Notes: generated from the sequence alone by a model not told the origin. A stretch of 64,000 nucleotides of DNA from Thioclava arctica (GCF_040892615.1 NZ_JBFRYC010000001.1:186001-250000), one strand, 5' to 3'; counted from the first letter of the stretch, positions 41,970 through 51,050 are shown. Translations and numbers: made by a program.

Positions 41970-43025
41970 ATGCTGGGTCTTGTTTTGTTGGCCGCGATCC
42001 TTGGCTTGGGGGTGGTGATGCGCGCGTCCGCACGTACGATCTGGGCGATGCTTGGGCTGATTTGGCTGGCGTTGGTGATCGCGCATCTTCCGGTGAGGGC
42101 GCTGGCGCCGCTTGGGCAGAGCTTGGGCGGATCTCTGGCGGGCTGGTTGGGGCTTGGGGTCGTGGCAGCGCTGGTGTTGGCCTATCGCGCGATGTTGCGC
42201 GCCATTCGCGCCCGCGCGCATGATCCCGCCCCCGCACCTGCGAAACCGGGCCAATTCTCGGGCGCGGAGCTGGATCGCTATGCGCGCCATATCATGCTGC
42301 GCGAGATCGGTGGGCCGGGGCAGAAAAAACTCAAATCCGCCAAGGTGTTGGTGATTGGCGCGGGGGGGCTTGGCTCTCCGGTGTTGCTTTATCTTGCGGC
42401 GGCGGGCGTGGGCCGGATCGGGGTTGTCGATGATGATGTAGTGTCCAATTCCAACTTGCAGCGACAGGTGTTGCATCGCGATCGCGATATTGGTGTGGCG
42501 AAAGTGTTTTCGGCACAACGGGCGTTGGCAGCACTCAATCCGCATATCGAAATCTTGCCCTATCAGCGCCGACTGAGCGCGACGGACGCTCCCGATTTGA
42601 TTGCCGAATATGATCTGGTGATCGACGGCTCGGACAATTTCGAAACCCGATATCTGGTGAATGCCGCCTGTGTGGCAGCAGGCAAGCCGTTGATATCGGG
42701 GGCGATCGCGCAATGGGAGGGGCAGGTCTCGCTGTATGATCCGGCCCATGATGCGCCCTGTTATGCCTGTCTTTTCCCACAGGCCCCTGCGCCGGGCCTT
42801 GCGCCCTCTTGTGCAGAGGCGGGGGTGGTGGGCGCGCTGCCCGGTGTGGTGGGCGCGATGATGGCGGCCGAGGCGATCAAAGAGATCACCGGCGCGGGAC
42901 AATCGGCGCGCGGGCGGTTGATGATTTATGACGCGCTTTGGGGGGAAAGCCGCCAGATTTCGGTGCGGCGTAATCGCGATTGCGTGGTCTGCGGAGCGCT
43001 GGACAGTTCGCCCGCCCCGTCTTAG
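41970..43025 (+). CDS. MoeB/ThiF family adenylyltransferase with N-terminal membrane domain
   Basis: E1-like sulfur-carrier activating enzyme, about 351 residues. The C-terminal two-thirds (about 95-345) is a MoeB/ThiF domain: LVIGAGGLGSPVLLYLAAAGVGRIGVVDDD (nucleotide site), SNLQRQVLH, DGSDNFETRYLVNAAC, and the zinc pairs CYAC and CVVC. Residues 1-75 form three hydrophobic helices before it, which soluble MoeB lacks, so it is likely anchored at the inner membrane. No rhodanese domain is present. It is 4 nt after dut; partners MoaD or ThiS are not in the window. Confidence 0.88.
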   Translation: MLGLVLLAAILGLGVVMRASARTIWAMLGLIWLALVIAHLPVRALAPLGQSLGGSLAGWLGLGVVAALVLAYRAMLRAIRARAHDPAPAPAKPGQFSGAELDRYARHIMLREIGGPGQKKLKSAKVLVIGAGGLGSPVLLYLAAAGVGRIGVVDDDVVSNSNLQRQVLHRDRDIGVAKVFSAQRALAALNPHIEILPYQRRLSATDAPDLIAEYDLVIDGSDNFETRYLVNAACVAAGKPLISGAIAQWEGQVSLYDPAHDAPCYACLFPQAPAPGLAPSCAEAGVVGALPGVVGAMMAAEAIKEITGAGQSARGRLMIYDALWGESRQISVRRNRDCVVCGALDSSPAPS

Positions 43026-43058
43026 CCTTTGGCCAAACCGCTATTGGAGAGTGCTGTC

Positions 43059-43841
43059 ATGAAACGCGTCTTGCTTGCTGCCCTTTTGTCGCTTTTTGCG
43101 CTTCCTGCCGTGGCTGCTGATCTGCCCGATCTCAAGGGCAAAGAGGTGGTTGTCGTTTCGGAGAATGCCTATCCGCCGCTGCAATTCATCGACAAAAGCG
43201 GCAAGGCGGTTGGCTGGGAATATGACGCGATGAACGAGATCGCCAAGCGCCTGGATATGAAGGTGAGCTATCAAAACTCCAGCTGGGATGCGATGATCCC
43301 GGCGGTGTCGTCCGGGCAATATGATATCGGGATGGATGGCATCACCATTCGTGATGATCGCAAGGAGGCGGTGGATTTTTCAGCCCCCTATATGCGCTCG
43401 GAGATGCGTATGCTGGTGCGTGGCGATGAAAGCCGCTTTGAGAATGCCAAGGGCTTTGCCGCCGACCCCAAGCTGTTGATGGCCGCCCAGCCCGGCACCA
43501 CGCCGTTTTATGTCGGTGTGTATGACGTGCTGGATGGAAATGAGGCCAACCCGCGCATCAAGATGTTTGAGACCTTTGGCGCAGGCGTGCAGGCGCTGGA
43601 ATCGGGCGATGTTGATCTGGTCTTGACCGATTCCACAGCCGCCAACGGGCTGGTTGCGGCCTCGGACGGCAAGCTCAAGGTAGTGGGTGCGCCGCTTGGA
43701 TCAGAGGATTTCGGGTTCATCTTTCCCAAGGGCTCGGATCTGGTGGCGCCGGTCAATGCTGCGATTGCGGCGATGAGGGCCGATGGCACGCTGGATGCGC
43801 TCAATACCAAGTGGTTCCTCGATTACAAAATGGGGAACTAA
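43059..43841 (+). CDS. Amino-acid ABC transporter substrate-binding protein
   Basis: A 260-residue periplasmic receptor of the polar amino-acid family (SBP_bac_3). Signal peptide MKRVLLAALLSLFALPAVAA, then VVVSENAYPPLQFIDKSG and YDAMNEIAKRL, GQYDIGMDGITIRDDRKEAVDFSAPYM. ATG at 43059 is preceded by GGAGAG. The permease follows immediately, but no ATPase gene is adjacent, so it must use one encoded elsewhere. The ligand amino acid is unknown. Confidence 0.9.
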   Translation: MKRVLLAALLSLFALPAVAADLPDLKGKEVVVVSENAYPPLQFIDKSGKAVGWEYDAMNEIAKRLDMKVSYQNSSWDAMIPAVSSGQYDIGMDGITIRDDRKEAVDFSAPYMRSEMRMLVRGDESRFENAKGFAADPKLLMAAQPGTTPFYVGVYDVLDGNEANPRIKMFETFGAGVQALESGDVDLVLTDSTAANGLVAASDGKLKVVGAPLGSEDFGFIFPKGSDLVAPVNAAIAAMRADGTLDALNTKWFLDYKMGN

Positions 43842-44637
43842 GCCGCTGCCCCCCACCAAGACCCGCCGTGATTTCCCGTGGTGGCTTGTCGTGCTGGGTG
43901 CGGCGGGCGCGGCGGTGTTTTGGCAATTTGGCACTGACCCGGTCTATACCCGCATTCTCGCCACCGTTTCCAAAGGCATCACGATCACGCTGTTTGTGAC
44001 GGTGGTGGCCTTTGTCGGGGCGATGGCGATGGGGCTGATCTTGGCGCTGGGGGCGCTGTCGCGATATGCGATCCTGCGTCAAATCTCGCGGCTTTACATT
44101 GAGGTGATGCGCGGCGTTCCGATCATCGTTTTGCTGCTGTATGTCGCCTTCGCGCTGGTGCCGATGTTAGTGGCGGGGTGGAATGCGCTGGGCCTGCCCG
44201 AGGCATCGACGCGCAATGTTTCCCTGCTTTGGCGCGCGATTTTGGCGCTGGTGCTGGCCTATTCCGCCTTCATCGCCGAGGTGTTTCGCGCAGGTCTGGC
44301 CTCGGTCGGGCGCGGTCAGGTCGAGGCCGCCGAAGCACTGGGCCTCAGCGGTTGGCTGCGCTTTCGCCTGATCGTGTTCCCGCAGGCCTTCCGCACAATC
44401 CTGCCGCCGCTGGGTAATGATTTCGTCGCGATGGTCAAGGACAGCTCGCTGGTTTCGGTGCTGGGCGTCGCCGATATCACCCAGCTTGGCAAAGTCGCGG
44501 CCGCCGGGAATTTCCGCTATTTCGAAACCTATAATGTCGTCGCGCTGATCTATCTGGTGATGACGATTTCGCTCTCGCTCGGGCTGCGTCAGATCGAGAT
44601 GCGTTTGCGCAGGCGCGGGCAGAGCACAGATAGCTGA
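43795..44637 (+). CDS. Amino-acid ABC transporter permease
   Basis: Inner-membrane permease (HisM/GlnP type) with about five helices and the EAA-loop motif EAAEALGLSGWLRFRLIVFPQAF, which contacts the ATPase. The start is unclear: in-frame ATG codons (43783, 43795) overlap the upstream gene, while the protein really begins near the CTG at 43846 (PPTKTRRDFPWWL). It pairs with the binding protein upstream, but the gene after it is a peptidase, so the ATP-binding subunit is missing from this locus. Confidence 0.87.
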   Translation: MRSIPSGSSITKWGTKPLPPTKTRRDFPWWLVVLGAAGAAVFWQFGTDPVYTRILATVSKGITITLFVTVVAFVGAMAMGLILALGALSRYAILRQISRLYIEVMRGVPIIVLLLYVAFALVPMLVAGWNALGLPEASTRNVSLLWRAILALVLAYSAFIAEVFRAGLASVGRGQVEAAEALGLSGWLRFRLIVFPQAFRTILPPLGNDFVAMVKDSSLVSVLGVADITQLGKVAAAGNFRYFETYNVVALIYLVMTISLSLGLRQIEMRLRRRGQSTDS

Positions 44638-44690
44638 GCACTGGTTCTTTGGCGCACCAAGCCCTAGCTTAGGGCCAAAGGAGACCTCCC

Positions 44691-46712
44691 ATGACCAACC
44701 CGCTTTTGACCGACTGGACCGGCCCTTATCAGTTGCCGCCCTTCGCACAGATCACCGATGATGATTTCGCGCCCGCCTTCGAAGCCGCACTCAGCGATGC
44801 GCGCGCCAGAACGGTGCAGATTGCCGAAAATCCGGACGCGCCGACATTTGCCAATACGATTGAGGCGATGGAGCAATCCGATGGTGCCCTCGATAAGGTT
44901 TCCGGCGTATTTTACAATCTCGCCGGGGCCGATGCCACGCCCGCGCGCGAAGCCTTGATGCGCGATCTTGCCCCGAAACTGGCGGCGTTTTCGTCTGAGA
45001 TCACGATGAACAAGGCGCTGTTTGCGCGCATCGACCAGCTTTGGCAAAACCGCGACGCTCTGGGTCTGAGCGCCGAGCAGGCGCGTGTGCTGGAGCTCTA
45101 TCACCAGATGTTCACCCGCGCCGGGGCCGCGCTTGAGGGCGCGCCCGCGCAGCGGATGAAGGCGATCAAGGAACGCTTTGCCACGATCACCACGCAGTTC
45201 AGCCAGAACCTGCTGGCAGACGAGCGCGACTGGTTCCGCCCGATGTCGGATGACGATCTTGCGGGTTTGCCCGATTTCGTTATCGAAACCGCGCGTGCCG
45301 CAGGCGAAGAACGCGGCGCGCAGGGCCCGGTTCTGACGCTCTCGCGCTCGCTCATCGTGCCGTTCTTGCAATTCTCGCCCAATCGCGAGCTGCGCCGCCT
45401 CGCCTATGAGGCGTGGGTCGCGCGCGGTGCCAATGGCGGGGAAACCGACAATCGCGCCATCGCCGCCGAGATTTTGAAGCTGCGCGCGGAACGCGCCAAG
45501 CTGCTCGGCTATGACAGCTTTGCCGCGTATAAGCTTGAGCCCGAAATGGCCAAGACCCCCGCCGCCGTGCGCGACCTGCTGATGTGCGTCTGGGCCCCCG
45601 CCAAAGCCGCCGCCGAGGCGGATGCCGAAAAGCTGTCCGAGATGATGCATGCAGACGGTGTGAATGGCGATCTGGAGCCCTGGGACTGGCGCTATTATTC
45701 CGAAAAGCGCCGCGTTGCCGAGCATGATTTCGACGAGGGCCAGATCAAACCTTACCTGTCGCTGGATGCGATGATCGGGGCGGCGTTTGACACCGCCAAC
45801 CGCCTGTTCGGGTTGGAGTTTAAGCCGCTTGAAGGGCCATTCTATCACCCCGATGTGCGCGGCTGGGAAGTTTCGCGCAAAGGCAAAACGATCGCCGTAT
45901 TCCTCGGGGATTATTTCGCGCGCGGCTCGAAACGCTCGGGGGCGTGGTGTTCGGCGATGCGCAGCCAAAAGAAACTGGGCGGGGAGGTCGTTCCAATCGT
46001 GGTGAACGTGTGCAACTTTGCCAAGGGCGATCCCGCATTGCTTAGCCATGACGATGCACGCACGCTGTTTCATGAATTCGGCCATGCACTACACCAGATG
46101 CTCTCGGATGTGACCTATTCCTTCATCTCGGGCACCTCCGTGGCGCGCGATTTCGTTGAATTGCCGAGCCAGCTTTACGAACACTGGCTGGATGAGCCCG
46201 AAGTTCTGGAACGCCACGCGCGCCATTACGAGACCGGCGAGGTGATGCCCAAGGCGTTGCGCGCCAAGCTGAAAGGCGCGGCCACCTACGATCAGGGATT
46301 TTCCACGGTGGAATATCTGGCGTCAGCTTTGGTCGATCTGGCCTTTCACGAGGACGCGGCCCCGGAGGATCCGATGACGAAACAGTCTGAGGTGCTTGCG
46401 GGTATCGGTCTGCCCCACGCAATCCGGATGCGCCATGCGACACCGAATTTCGGCCATATCTTCTCCGGTGACGGCTATTCCTCGGGCTATTACAGCTACA
46501 TGTGGTCTGAGGTGATGGATGCCGATGCGTTCGAGGCCTTTGAGGAGGCGGGCGACGCCTTTGATCCCAAGACCGCGCAAAAGCTGGAGAAATTCATCCT
46601 GTCGGCGGGCAATTCGTGTACGCCAGATGCGCTATATACTGCGTTTCGCGGCCGGATGCCGGGCGTTGAACCGCTGCTTAAAGGGCGTGGTCTGCTCGAT
46701 CCCGCCGCCTGA
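44691..46712 (+). CDS. M3 family oligopeptidase (oligopeptidase A / Dcp type)
   Basis: Cytosolic zinc peptidase of 673 residues that cuts short peptides. The zinc site HEFGHALHQ is near residue 461, and a downstream Glu ligand in VARDFVELPSQLYEHW about 28 residues later completes it. Length and NPLLTDWTGPYQLPPFAQITDDDF at the N-terminus match prlC/dcp enzymes. It is followed by a palindromic repeat pair at its 3' end. Confidence 0.93.
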   Translation: MTNPLLTDWTGPYQLPPFAQITDDDFAPAFEAALSDARARTVQIAENPDAPTFANTIEAMEQSDGALDKVSGVFYNLAGADATPAREALMRDLAPKLAAFSSEITMNKALFARIDQLWQNRDALGLSAEQARVLELYHQMFTRAGAALEGAPAQRMKAIKERFATITTQFSQNLLADERDWFRPMSDDDLAGLPDFVIETARAAGEERGAQGPVLTLSRSLIVPFLQFSPNRELRRLAYEAWVARGANGGETDNRAIAAEILKLRAERAKLLGYDSFAAYKLEPEMAKTPAAVRDLLMCVWAPAKAAAEADAEKLSEMMHADGVNGDLEPWDWRYYSEKRRVAEHDFDEGQIKPYLSLDAMIGAAFDTANRLFGLEFKPLEGPFYHPDVRGWEVSRKGKTIAVFLGDYFARGSKRSGAWCSAMRSQKKLGGEVVPIVVNVCNFAKGDPALLSHDDARTLFHEFGHALHQMLSDVTYSFISGTSVARDFVELPSQLYEHWLDEPEVLERHARHYETGEVMPKALRAKLKGAATYDQGFSTVEYLASALVDLAFHEDAAPEDPMTKQSEVLAGIGLPHAIRMRHATPNFGHIFSGDGYSSGYYSYMWSEVMDADAFEAFEEAGDAFDPKTAQKLEKFILSAGNSCTPDALYTAFRGRMPGVEPLLKGRGLLDPAA

Positions 46713-46730
46713 CTTGGAGAGAGCAAAGGT

Positions 46731-46795
46731 GCCTCCGGCGGGAGTATTTAGGGCTAGATGAAACCGGTAGTCTTTCATCTAGCCTGAAATACTCC
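46731..46795. repeat. Dispersed palindromic intergenic repeat, copy 2 (inverted relative to copy 1)
   Basis: GGAGTATTT (46741-46749) with AAATACTCC (46787-46795), and GGCTAGATGAAA (46752-46763) with TTTCATCTAGCC (46773-46784). The flank GCCTCCGGCGGGAG is the reverse complement of the copy at 41386-41448. It sits downstream of the peptidase gene, before the convergent CDF exporter gene. Confidence 0.9.
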
Positions 46796-46802
46796 GGGGG
46801 TT

Positions 46803-46819
46803 TGGGGGCAGCGCCCCCA
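46803..46819. terminator. GC hairpin between convergent peptidase and CDF genes
   Basis: TGGGGGC and GCCCCCA form a 7-bp stem with AGC loop, 3 nt before the stop of the leftward CDF gene. The core equals the hairpin at 25760-25776, also between convergent genes; a shared bidirectional terminator is likely. Confidence 0.5.
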
Positions 46820-46822
46820 GCG

Positions 46823-47707
46823 CTAGCCCCGCCAGACATCCTTGTGAATGATCACATCGGTCTGGGGATAGGCGGTCAGGATTTCGCGTTTGAGAGCGGC
46901 GCCGATGTCATGGGCCTGTTCCAGAGTTTGATCGCCATCCAGCTCAATATGCAGATTGACGAAAATCTGCGCGCCTGCGGTGCGGGTTTTGAGGTCATGA
47001 AAGCCACGCACACCGGGATGGGCGCGCGCGATTTTGGCGATGCCGTCGATTACCTCATTGGGGGCGGCGCGATCCATCAGCGCATTCCACGCCCCTGACC
47101 CGATATGCACGGCCCCCAAGATCATCCAAGCCGCGGCAATCAGCGCAACCATGCTGTCAATTTGACCCCAACCAAACGCACGCGACACCCATAGCGCGCC
47201 AATCGCGCCCAAGGTGGGCAACAGGTCGCCGACATAATGCAGCCGATCCGCGGCCACGACTTTGTTGCCCGTTGCCCGCGCGACCCGGCTTTGCCACCAG
47301 ATCAGCGCGCCTGTCACCAAGGCCGAGACCACCATCACCACGATTCCGGCGGTTTGTGCACTTAGCGGATGCGGGGTAGGGGCCATCAGGCGGTGGATTG
47401 CCGAATAGCCGATCACCCCTGCTGAGGCGAGAATGACCAGCGATTGGCCCAAAGCGGCCAGATCCTCGGCGGAGGAATGGCCAAAGGCGTGATCGTCATC
47501 AGCGGGCTTGGCAGCATAGAGGATCGCGGCCAATCCGCCCGCCGAGATGATCAGATCGACCGCGCTATCGGCCAGTGACGCGGCCACCGACAGAGCCCCG
47601 GTTTGCCACAAGGCCCACAGTTTGAGCGCCACCAGCACAGCGGCCACGCCAACCGACGCGATCCCCGCCGAGGCGTTCAACTTTGTGTCTGTTTCACTAT
47701 AAGCCAT
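46823..47707 (-). CDS. Cation diffusion facilitator family transporter
   Basis: Metal/proton antiporter of 294 residues, about six helices, then a C-terminal cytosolic metal-sensing domain (about 205-294). The second helix carries SLADSAVDLII (Asp ligand) and the fifth HYVGDLLPTLGAI (His, Asp). These are the site A residues of FieF-type exporters of Zn(II)/Fe(II); the metal is inferred. It is convergent with the M3 peptidase gene. Confidence 0.92.
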   Translation of the reverse strand: MAYSETDTKLNASAGIASVGVAAVLVALKLWALWQTGALSVAASLADSAVDLIISAGGLAAILYAAKPADDDHAFGHSSAEDLAALGQSLVILASAGVIGYSAIHRLMAPTPHPLSAQTAGIVVMVVSALVTGALIWWQSRVARATGNKVVAADRLHYVGDLLPTLGAIGALWVSRAFGWGQIDSMVALIAAAWMILGAVHIGSGAWNALMDRAAPNEVIDGIAKIARAHPGVRGFHDLKTRTAGAQIFVNLHIELDGDQTLEQAHDIGAALKREILTAYPQTDVIIHKDVWRG

Positions 47708-47751
47708 CAGCTTCGCCGCCGTTGCGCCCCCAAGATGTAGCGCAAAGCGGC

Positions 47752-48435
47752 TTATTCGTCACCCGGCTCATTGTCATCCACGCCCCAAATTTCGGTTTTT
47801 GGCAGCCAGCCTTGGGCCCCGTCAGCGTCGATCTCACACCACGTGCGGTTGCAACTGTCGAGCCGTGCAATTGCGCCCGTTTGCGCTTTGGCCACGACCT
47901 CGGCCTTTTCATCGGGGCGGGCGTGCAGCGAGGCCATATCTTGCGTAATCACGACATGGCGCACCCCGGAAATCAGGGTGTAGTGAATCCAGCCACCCTG
48001 ACCGTCCCGGTCCTCGACCCGGCGCCAATGGCCAAATTCGGCGGTAACTTTCAGCGGCATGCCGGGATGGGTGAACACCCAGTCGATGCGATGCGAGAGC
48101 GAGGGGCCGCGCCGCGCATTGCCCTTGGACCCTTTGAGCGAAACAAAGCGCGGCAGCGGCAAATGGGTGACCGGGCCGCGATGATCAAGCGGGTTAAGCA
48201 TGACCGCATCGGCAGGAATGTCAGAGGCGGCAGTGGGGGCAGGGGCGGCAGCGGTAGTGTTTGAGGCAGGCGGTGCTTTGCTCGCATCGGTCTGTGCGGG
48301 CTTTGGCATCGGCTTGGCGGCGGCGCTGACAGAGGCGCCGTCGGAATTGGCATGCGCCGCGCGATGGCCGCTCCACGCCATCAGGCCCAGAATCGCCATG
48401 CCGCTTAGCGCTGCCAAAAACGTGCCTTTGGTCAT
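47752..48435 (-). CDS. Secreted SH3-domain protein
   Basis: A 227-residue exported protein: N-terminal helix near residues 6-22 (TFLAALSGMAILGLMAW), an Ala/Pro/Thr-rich low-complexity stretch (about 30-75), then two bacterial SH3-like units (PRFVSLKGSKGNARRGPSLSHRIDWVF and MASLHARPDEKAEVVAKAQTGAIARLDSCN with WCEIDADGAQGWL). Typically binds cell-wall peptides. The ATG at 48435 follows AGAGGCAGAG. No enzyme motif; sits alone, divergent from the dehydrogenase gene. Confidence 0.85.
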   Translation of the reverse strand: MTKGTFLAALSGMAILGLMAWSGHRAAHANSDGASVSAAAKPMPKPAQTDASKAPPASNTTAAAPAPTAASDIPADAVMLNPLDHRGPVTHLPLPRFVSLKGSKGNARRGPSLSHRIDWVFTHPGMPLKVTAEFGHWRRVEDRDGQGGWIHYTLISGVRHVVITQDMASLHARPDEKAEVVAKAQTGAIARLDSCNRTWCEIDADGAQGWLPKTEIWGVDDNEPGDE

Positions 48436-48618
48436 TCTCTGCCTCTTGCCCCTCGGCCTTTGTCCTAGCGCCACCGGTAGTTTTCGGCGGCTGCGCAATA
48501 AAATTACGCAATACTGTCGCAATGGGCCATTTTCGCTCGTTCGGGGCCTTGTGCCTGCCCCCGTTGAGCGTCAGTTTGCACCCAAGAGATCCGCTTTGGA
48601 AGAGAGGAGAGGCTCAAC

Positions 48619-49605
48619 ATGCCCGCAGAGCGCCTAAGTGTTGTCGTGACGCGACGCTTGCCCGATAGCGTCGAGACCCGGATGAAGGAATTGTTCGAGG
48701 TCGAACTGAGCGCCGAAGACGCGAAAATGAGCCGTGAGCAACTTGTCGATGCGATGAAACGCGCCGATGTGCTGGTGCCGTGCGTCACCGATCGGATCGA
48801 CGCAAGCATGCTGGCGCAAGCTGGCGAGCGGCTGAAACTGATCGCAAATTACGGCGCCGGGGTCGATCATATTGACGTGTCCTCGGCGCGCCAACGTGGG
48901 GTTTTGGTCGCCAATACGCCCGGTGTTGTCACCGAAGACACCGCCGATATGACGATGGCGCTGATTCTGGCCGTCACCCGGCGCATCCCCGAAGGGTTGG
49001 CGCATATGCAAAGCGGCGATTGGCAGGGCTGGGCACCCACGGCGTTCATGGGCCACCGGATTGGTGGCAAGCGGCTGGGCATTCTCGGAATGGGGCGGAT
49101 CGGGCAGGCCGTGGCGCGGCGTGCGCGCGCTTTCGGCATGCAAATCCACTATCACAACCGCAAAAAACTGCATCCTGATATCGAGGCCGAATTCGAGGCG
49201 ACCTATTGGGAGAGCCTCGATCAGATGGTGTCGCGGATGGATGTGATCTCGGTGAACTGCCCGCATACGCCCTCGACCTTCCATCTGCTCAACGCGCGCC
49301 GCTTGCAAATGATGAAACCCGAGGCGGTGATCGTGAACACCTCGCGCGGCGAGGTGATCGATGAAAACGCGCTGACGCGGGCCTTGCGCGCGGGCGATCT
49401 GGGCGGGGCGGGGCTGGATGTGTTCGAACATGGCGCCGAGATCAATCCCCGTCTGCGCGCGCAGAAAAACGTGGTGCTGTTGCCGCATATGGGCTCGGCC
49501 ACGGTTGAGGGGCGCGTCGAGATGGGCGAGAAAGTTTTGATCAATATCAAGACCTTCGCCGATGGGCATCGCCCGCCGGACTTGGTTGTGCCCGCAATGG
49601 TTTAA
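48619..49605 (+). CDS. D-2-hydroxyacid dehydrogenase (glyoxylate/hydroxypyruvate reductase-like)
   Basis: A 328-residue NAD(P)-dependent D-2-hydroxyacid dehydrogenase. NAD motif KRLGILGMGRIGQAVARR; catalytic Arg in NTSRGEVIDE, Glu in FEHGAEI, His in LLPHMGSA. It is a paralogue of the gene at 8473-9423. Its activity is probably reduction of a 2-oxoacid such as glyoxylate; formate dehydrogenase is a fold relative but the catalytic Asn pattern is not seen. A strong terminator hairpin follows 8 nt after the stop. Confidence 0.9.
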   Translation: MPAERLSVVVTRRLPDSVETRMKELFEVELSAEDAKMSREQLVDAMKRADVLVPCVTDRIDASMLAQAGERLKLIANYGAGVDHIDVSSARQRGVLVANTPGVVTEDTADMTMALILAVTRRIPEGLAHMQSGDWQGWAPTAFMGHRIGGKRLGILGMGRIGQAVARRARAFGMQIHYHNRKKLHPDIEAEFEATYWESLDQMVSRMDVISVNCPHTPSTFHLLNARRLQMMKPEAVIVNTSRGEVIDENALTRALRAGDLGGAGLDVFEHGAEINPRLRAQKNVVLLPHMGSATVEGRVEMGEKVLINIKTFADGHRPPDLVVPAMV

Positions 49606-49613
49606 GGCAGCAA

Positions 49614-49641
49614 AAGGCCCCGAGATCGCTCTCGGGGCCTT
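49614..49641. terminator. 12-bp hairpin between convergent dehydrogenase and PRC genes
   Basis: AAGGCCCCGAGA (49614-49625) and TCTCGGGGCCTT (49630-49641) pair perfectly around a 4-nt TCGC loop. It starts 8 nt after the dehydrogenase stop and 45 nt before the stop of the leftward PRC gene. A short A-run precedes it (49612-49615), helping leftward termination; no long T-tract follows. Confidence 0.85.
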
Positions 49642-49686
49642 CGCAATTAACGCGTTACACGCTGTTCAAGTCATCGCGAAAGGCGA

Positions 49687-50763
49687 TTACTCCTCGTATT
49701 TCGGCAGCGATTTCAACTGCTCTTCGGTCAGGCCAGTGTGCACCGTAATCGAGGTGTCGTTTTTCAGAACGGTCAACTGGCTGGCCTTGATCTCGACCGG
49801 TTTCGCGCCGATCCCGATAAAGCCACCGACATCGATCACAACACCGCTCAACTTGCCATCCGAGGATTTCACAAGCTTCGAGATATCGCCGACCTTGTCG
49901 TCATTGGGGCCATAGACGCCTTCGCCATGCAGCGAGTCGGCGTCAATCGTTGCGATATCGACAGCCACGCCACTCTTGGCATCTGCCTGACCCGCCATGC
50001 CCACCGCAGCGGCGGTCGAATCGACGGCGTTATCAAGCGCCGAACCGGTTTTCGCAGCCGCATCTTTGGTGGCTTCACCCGCTTTATCCGCAGCATTCTT
50101 CACGGCTTGCCCGGTGTCGGAGGCCATTTGCTTGGATTTCTCTGCGGCGTTGGTGGCCATTGCCTTGGCATTGTCGCCGGTCTGTTCCATGCCAGCTTTG
50201 GCCTTGGATGCAGCCGTCGCGGCCGTGTTTTCCATCGCGGAGGCTTCGGTTTGGCTCGAATCCATCAGCTGTTTGCTCATATTGCCATCAAAGGCAGGCG
50301 CATTATCCAACATCGCCTTGTCGCCTTTCACCACGACGAAATACGAATTTTCCGTGTCGCCATCGGGGACCAGGCTCAGCGAATTCATCGAGATTGCGAC
50401 GGTCTTCTCGCCCATGCCAAGGAACCCGCCGACATCGACAAGAACGGCATTCACGCTGCCATCCATGCCAAGCACGACATCGCTGACTTCACCGATATCA
50501 TTCCAGTTCTGATCCGCAGCTTTGATCGGCTTGCTCGTGCTCATGTCTTTTTCCGAGACATAAACCCGTTTGCCAATCAGGTCCGAGGCGGTGATCGAAT
50601 GCGGAATCACCTTAAAGAACATGTCGGAGGTGCTGTTGGCCTGTACGTTGACCTGCGCGGAACCGGTGTTGGCAGTTCCGTTGGTGCTGGTTTGCGCTTG
50701 CACGGAAACGGGCAGCGCAAGCATCAGGCCGATTGCGGTGGTTGTGACTAGCTTTTTCATCAT
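49687..50763 (-). CDS. Secreted protein with two PRC-barrel domains and a helical linker
   Basis: A 358-residue exported protein (signal peptide MMKKLVTTTAIGLMLALPVSVQAQ). A PRC-barrel domain (about 60-150; DLIGKRVYVSE and VLGMDGSVNAVLVDVGGFLGMGEK) and a second one (about 275-340; VVIDVGGFIGIGAKPVEI) are joined by a 120-residue Ala/Lys/Asp-rich segment with repeating AxxKAxxAxE helices, like a late-embryogenesis-abundant region. Two ATG codons adjoin; either may be used. It is divergent from the dimethylglycine dehydrogenase-type gene with 287 bp between. A stress-protective envelope role is inferred. Confidence 0.87.
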   Translation of the reverse strand: MMKKLVTTTAIGLMLALPVSVQAQTSTNGTANTGSAQVNVQANSTSDMFFKVIPHSITASDLIGKRVYVSEKDMSTSKPIKAADQNWNDIGEVSDVVLGMDGSVNAVLVDVGGFLGMGEKTVAISMNSLSLVPDGDTENSYFVVVKGDKAMLDNAPAFDGNMSKQLMDSSQTEASAMENTAATAASKAKAGMEQTGDNAKAMATNAAEKSKQMASDTGQAVKNAADKAGEATKDAAAKTGSALDNAVDSTAAAVGMAGQADAKSGVAVDIATIDADSLHGEGVYGPNDDKVGDISKLVKSSDGKLSGVVIDVGGFIGIGAKPVEIKASQLTVLKNDTSITVHTGLTEEQLKSLPKYEE

Positions 50764-51050
50764 CTTCTACCTTAAGAAGTCTGTCGGGCGGTGACGCAAT
50801 TTGGCGCGCCGTTGCCCTTGGATGTGCTCTCAACACGTGGATCGCTGCACAGTTCCTGTGCGAGGATGTGAAATATTTTCTCTTTTTGAGGGAACTTTTT
50901 GCGCCCCACGCCCCATCGCGGCGTGACATCCCAAAGTCGGCGCCATCATACGCCCATGTCGTTTTTGTCGCGCGAATGTCGGCTGCAACGGATTGCGCGC
51001 GCGGTGAAACGGGGCATTGTTCGCGTAAGCAACCTGCAGGAGTCACCGCT

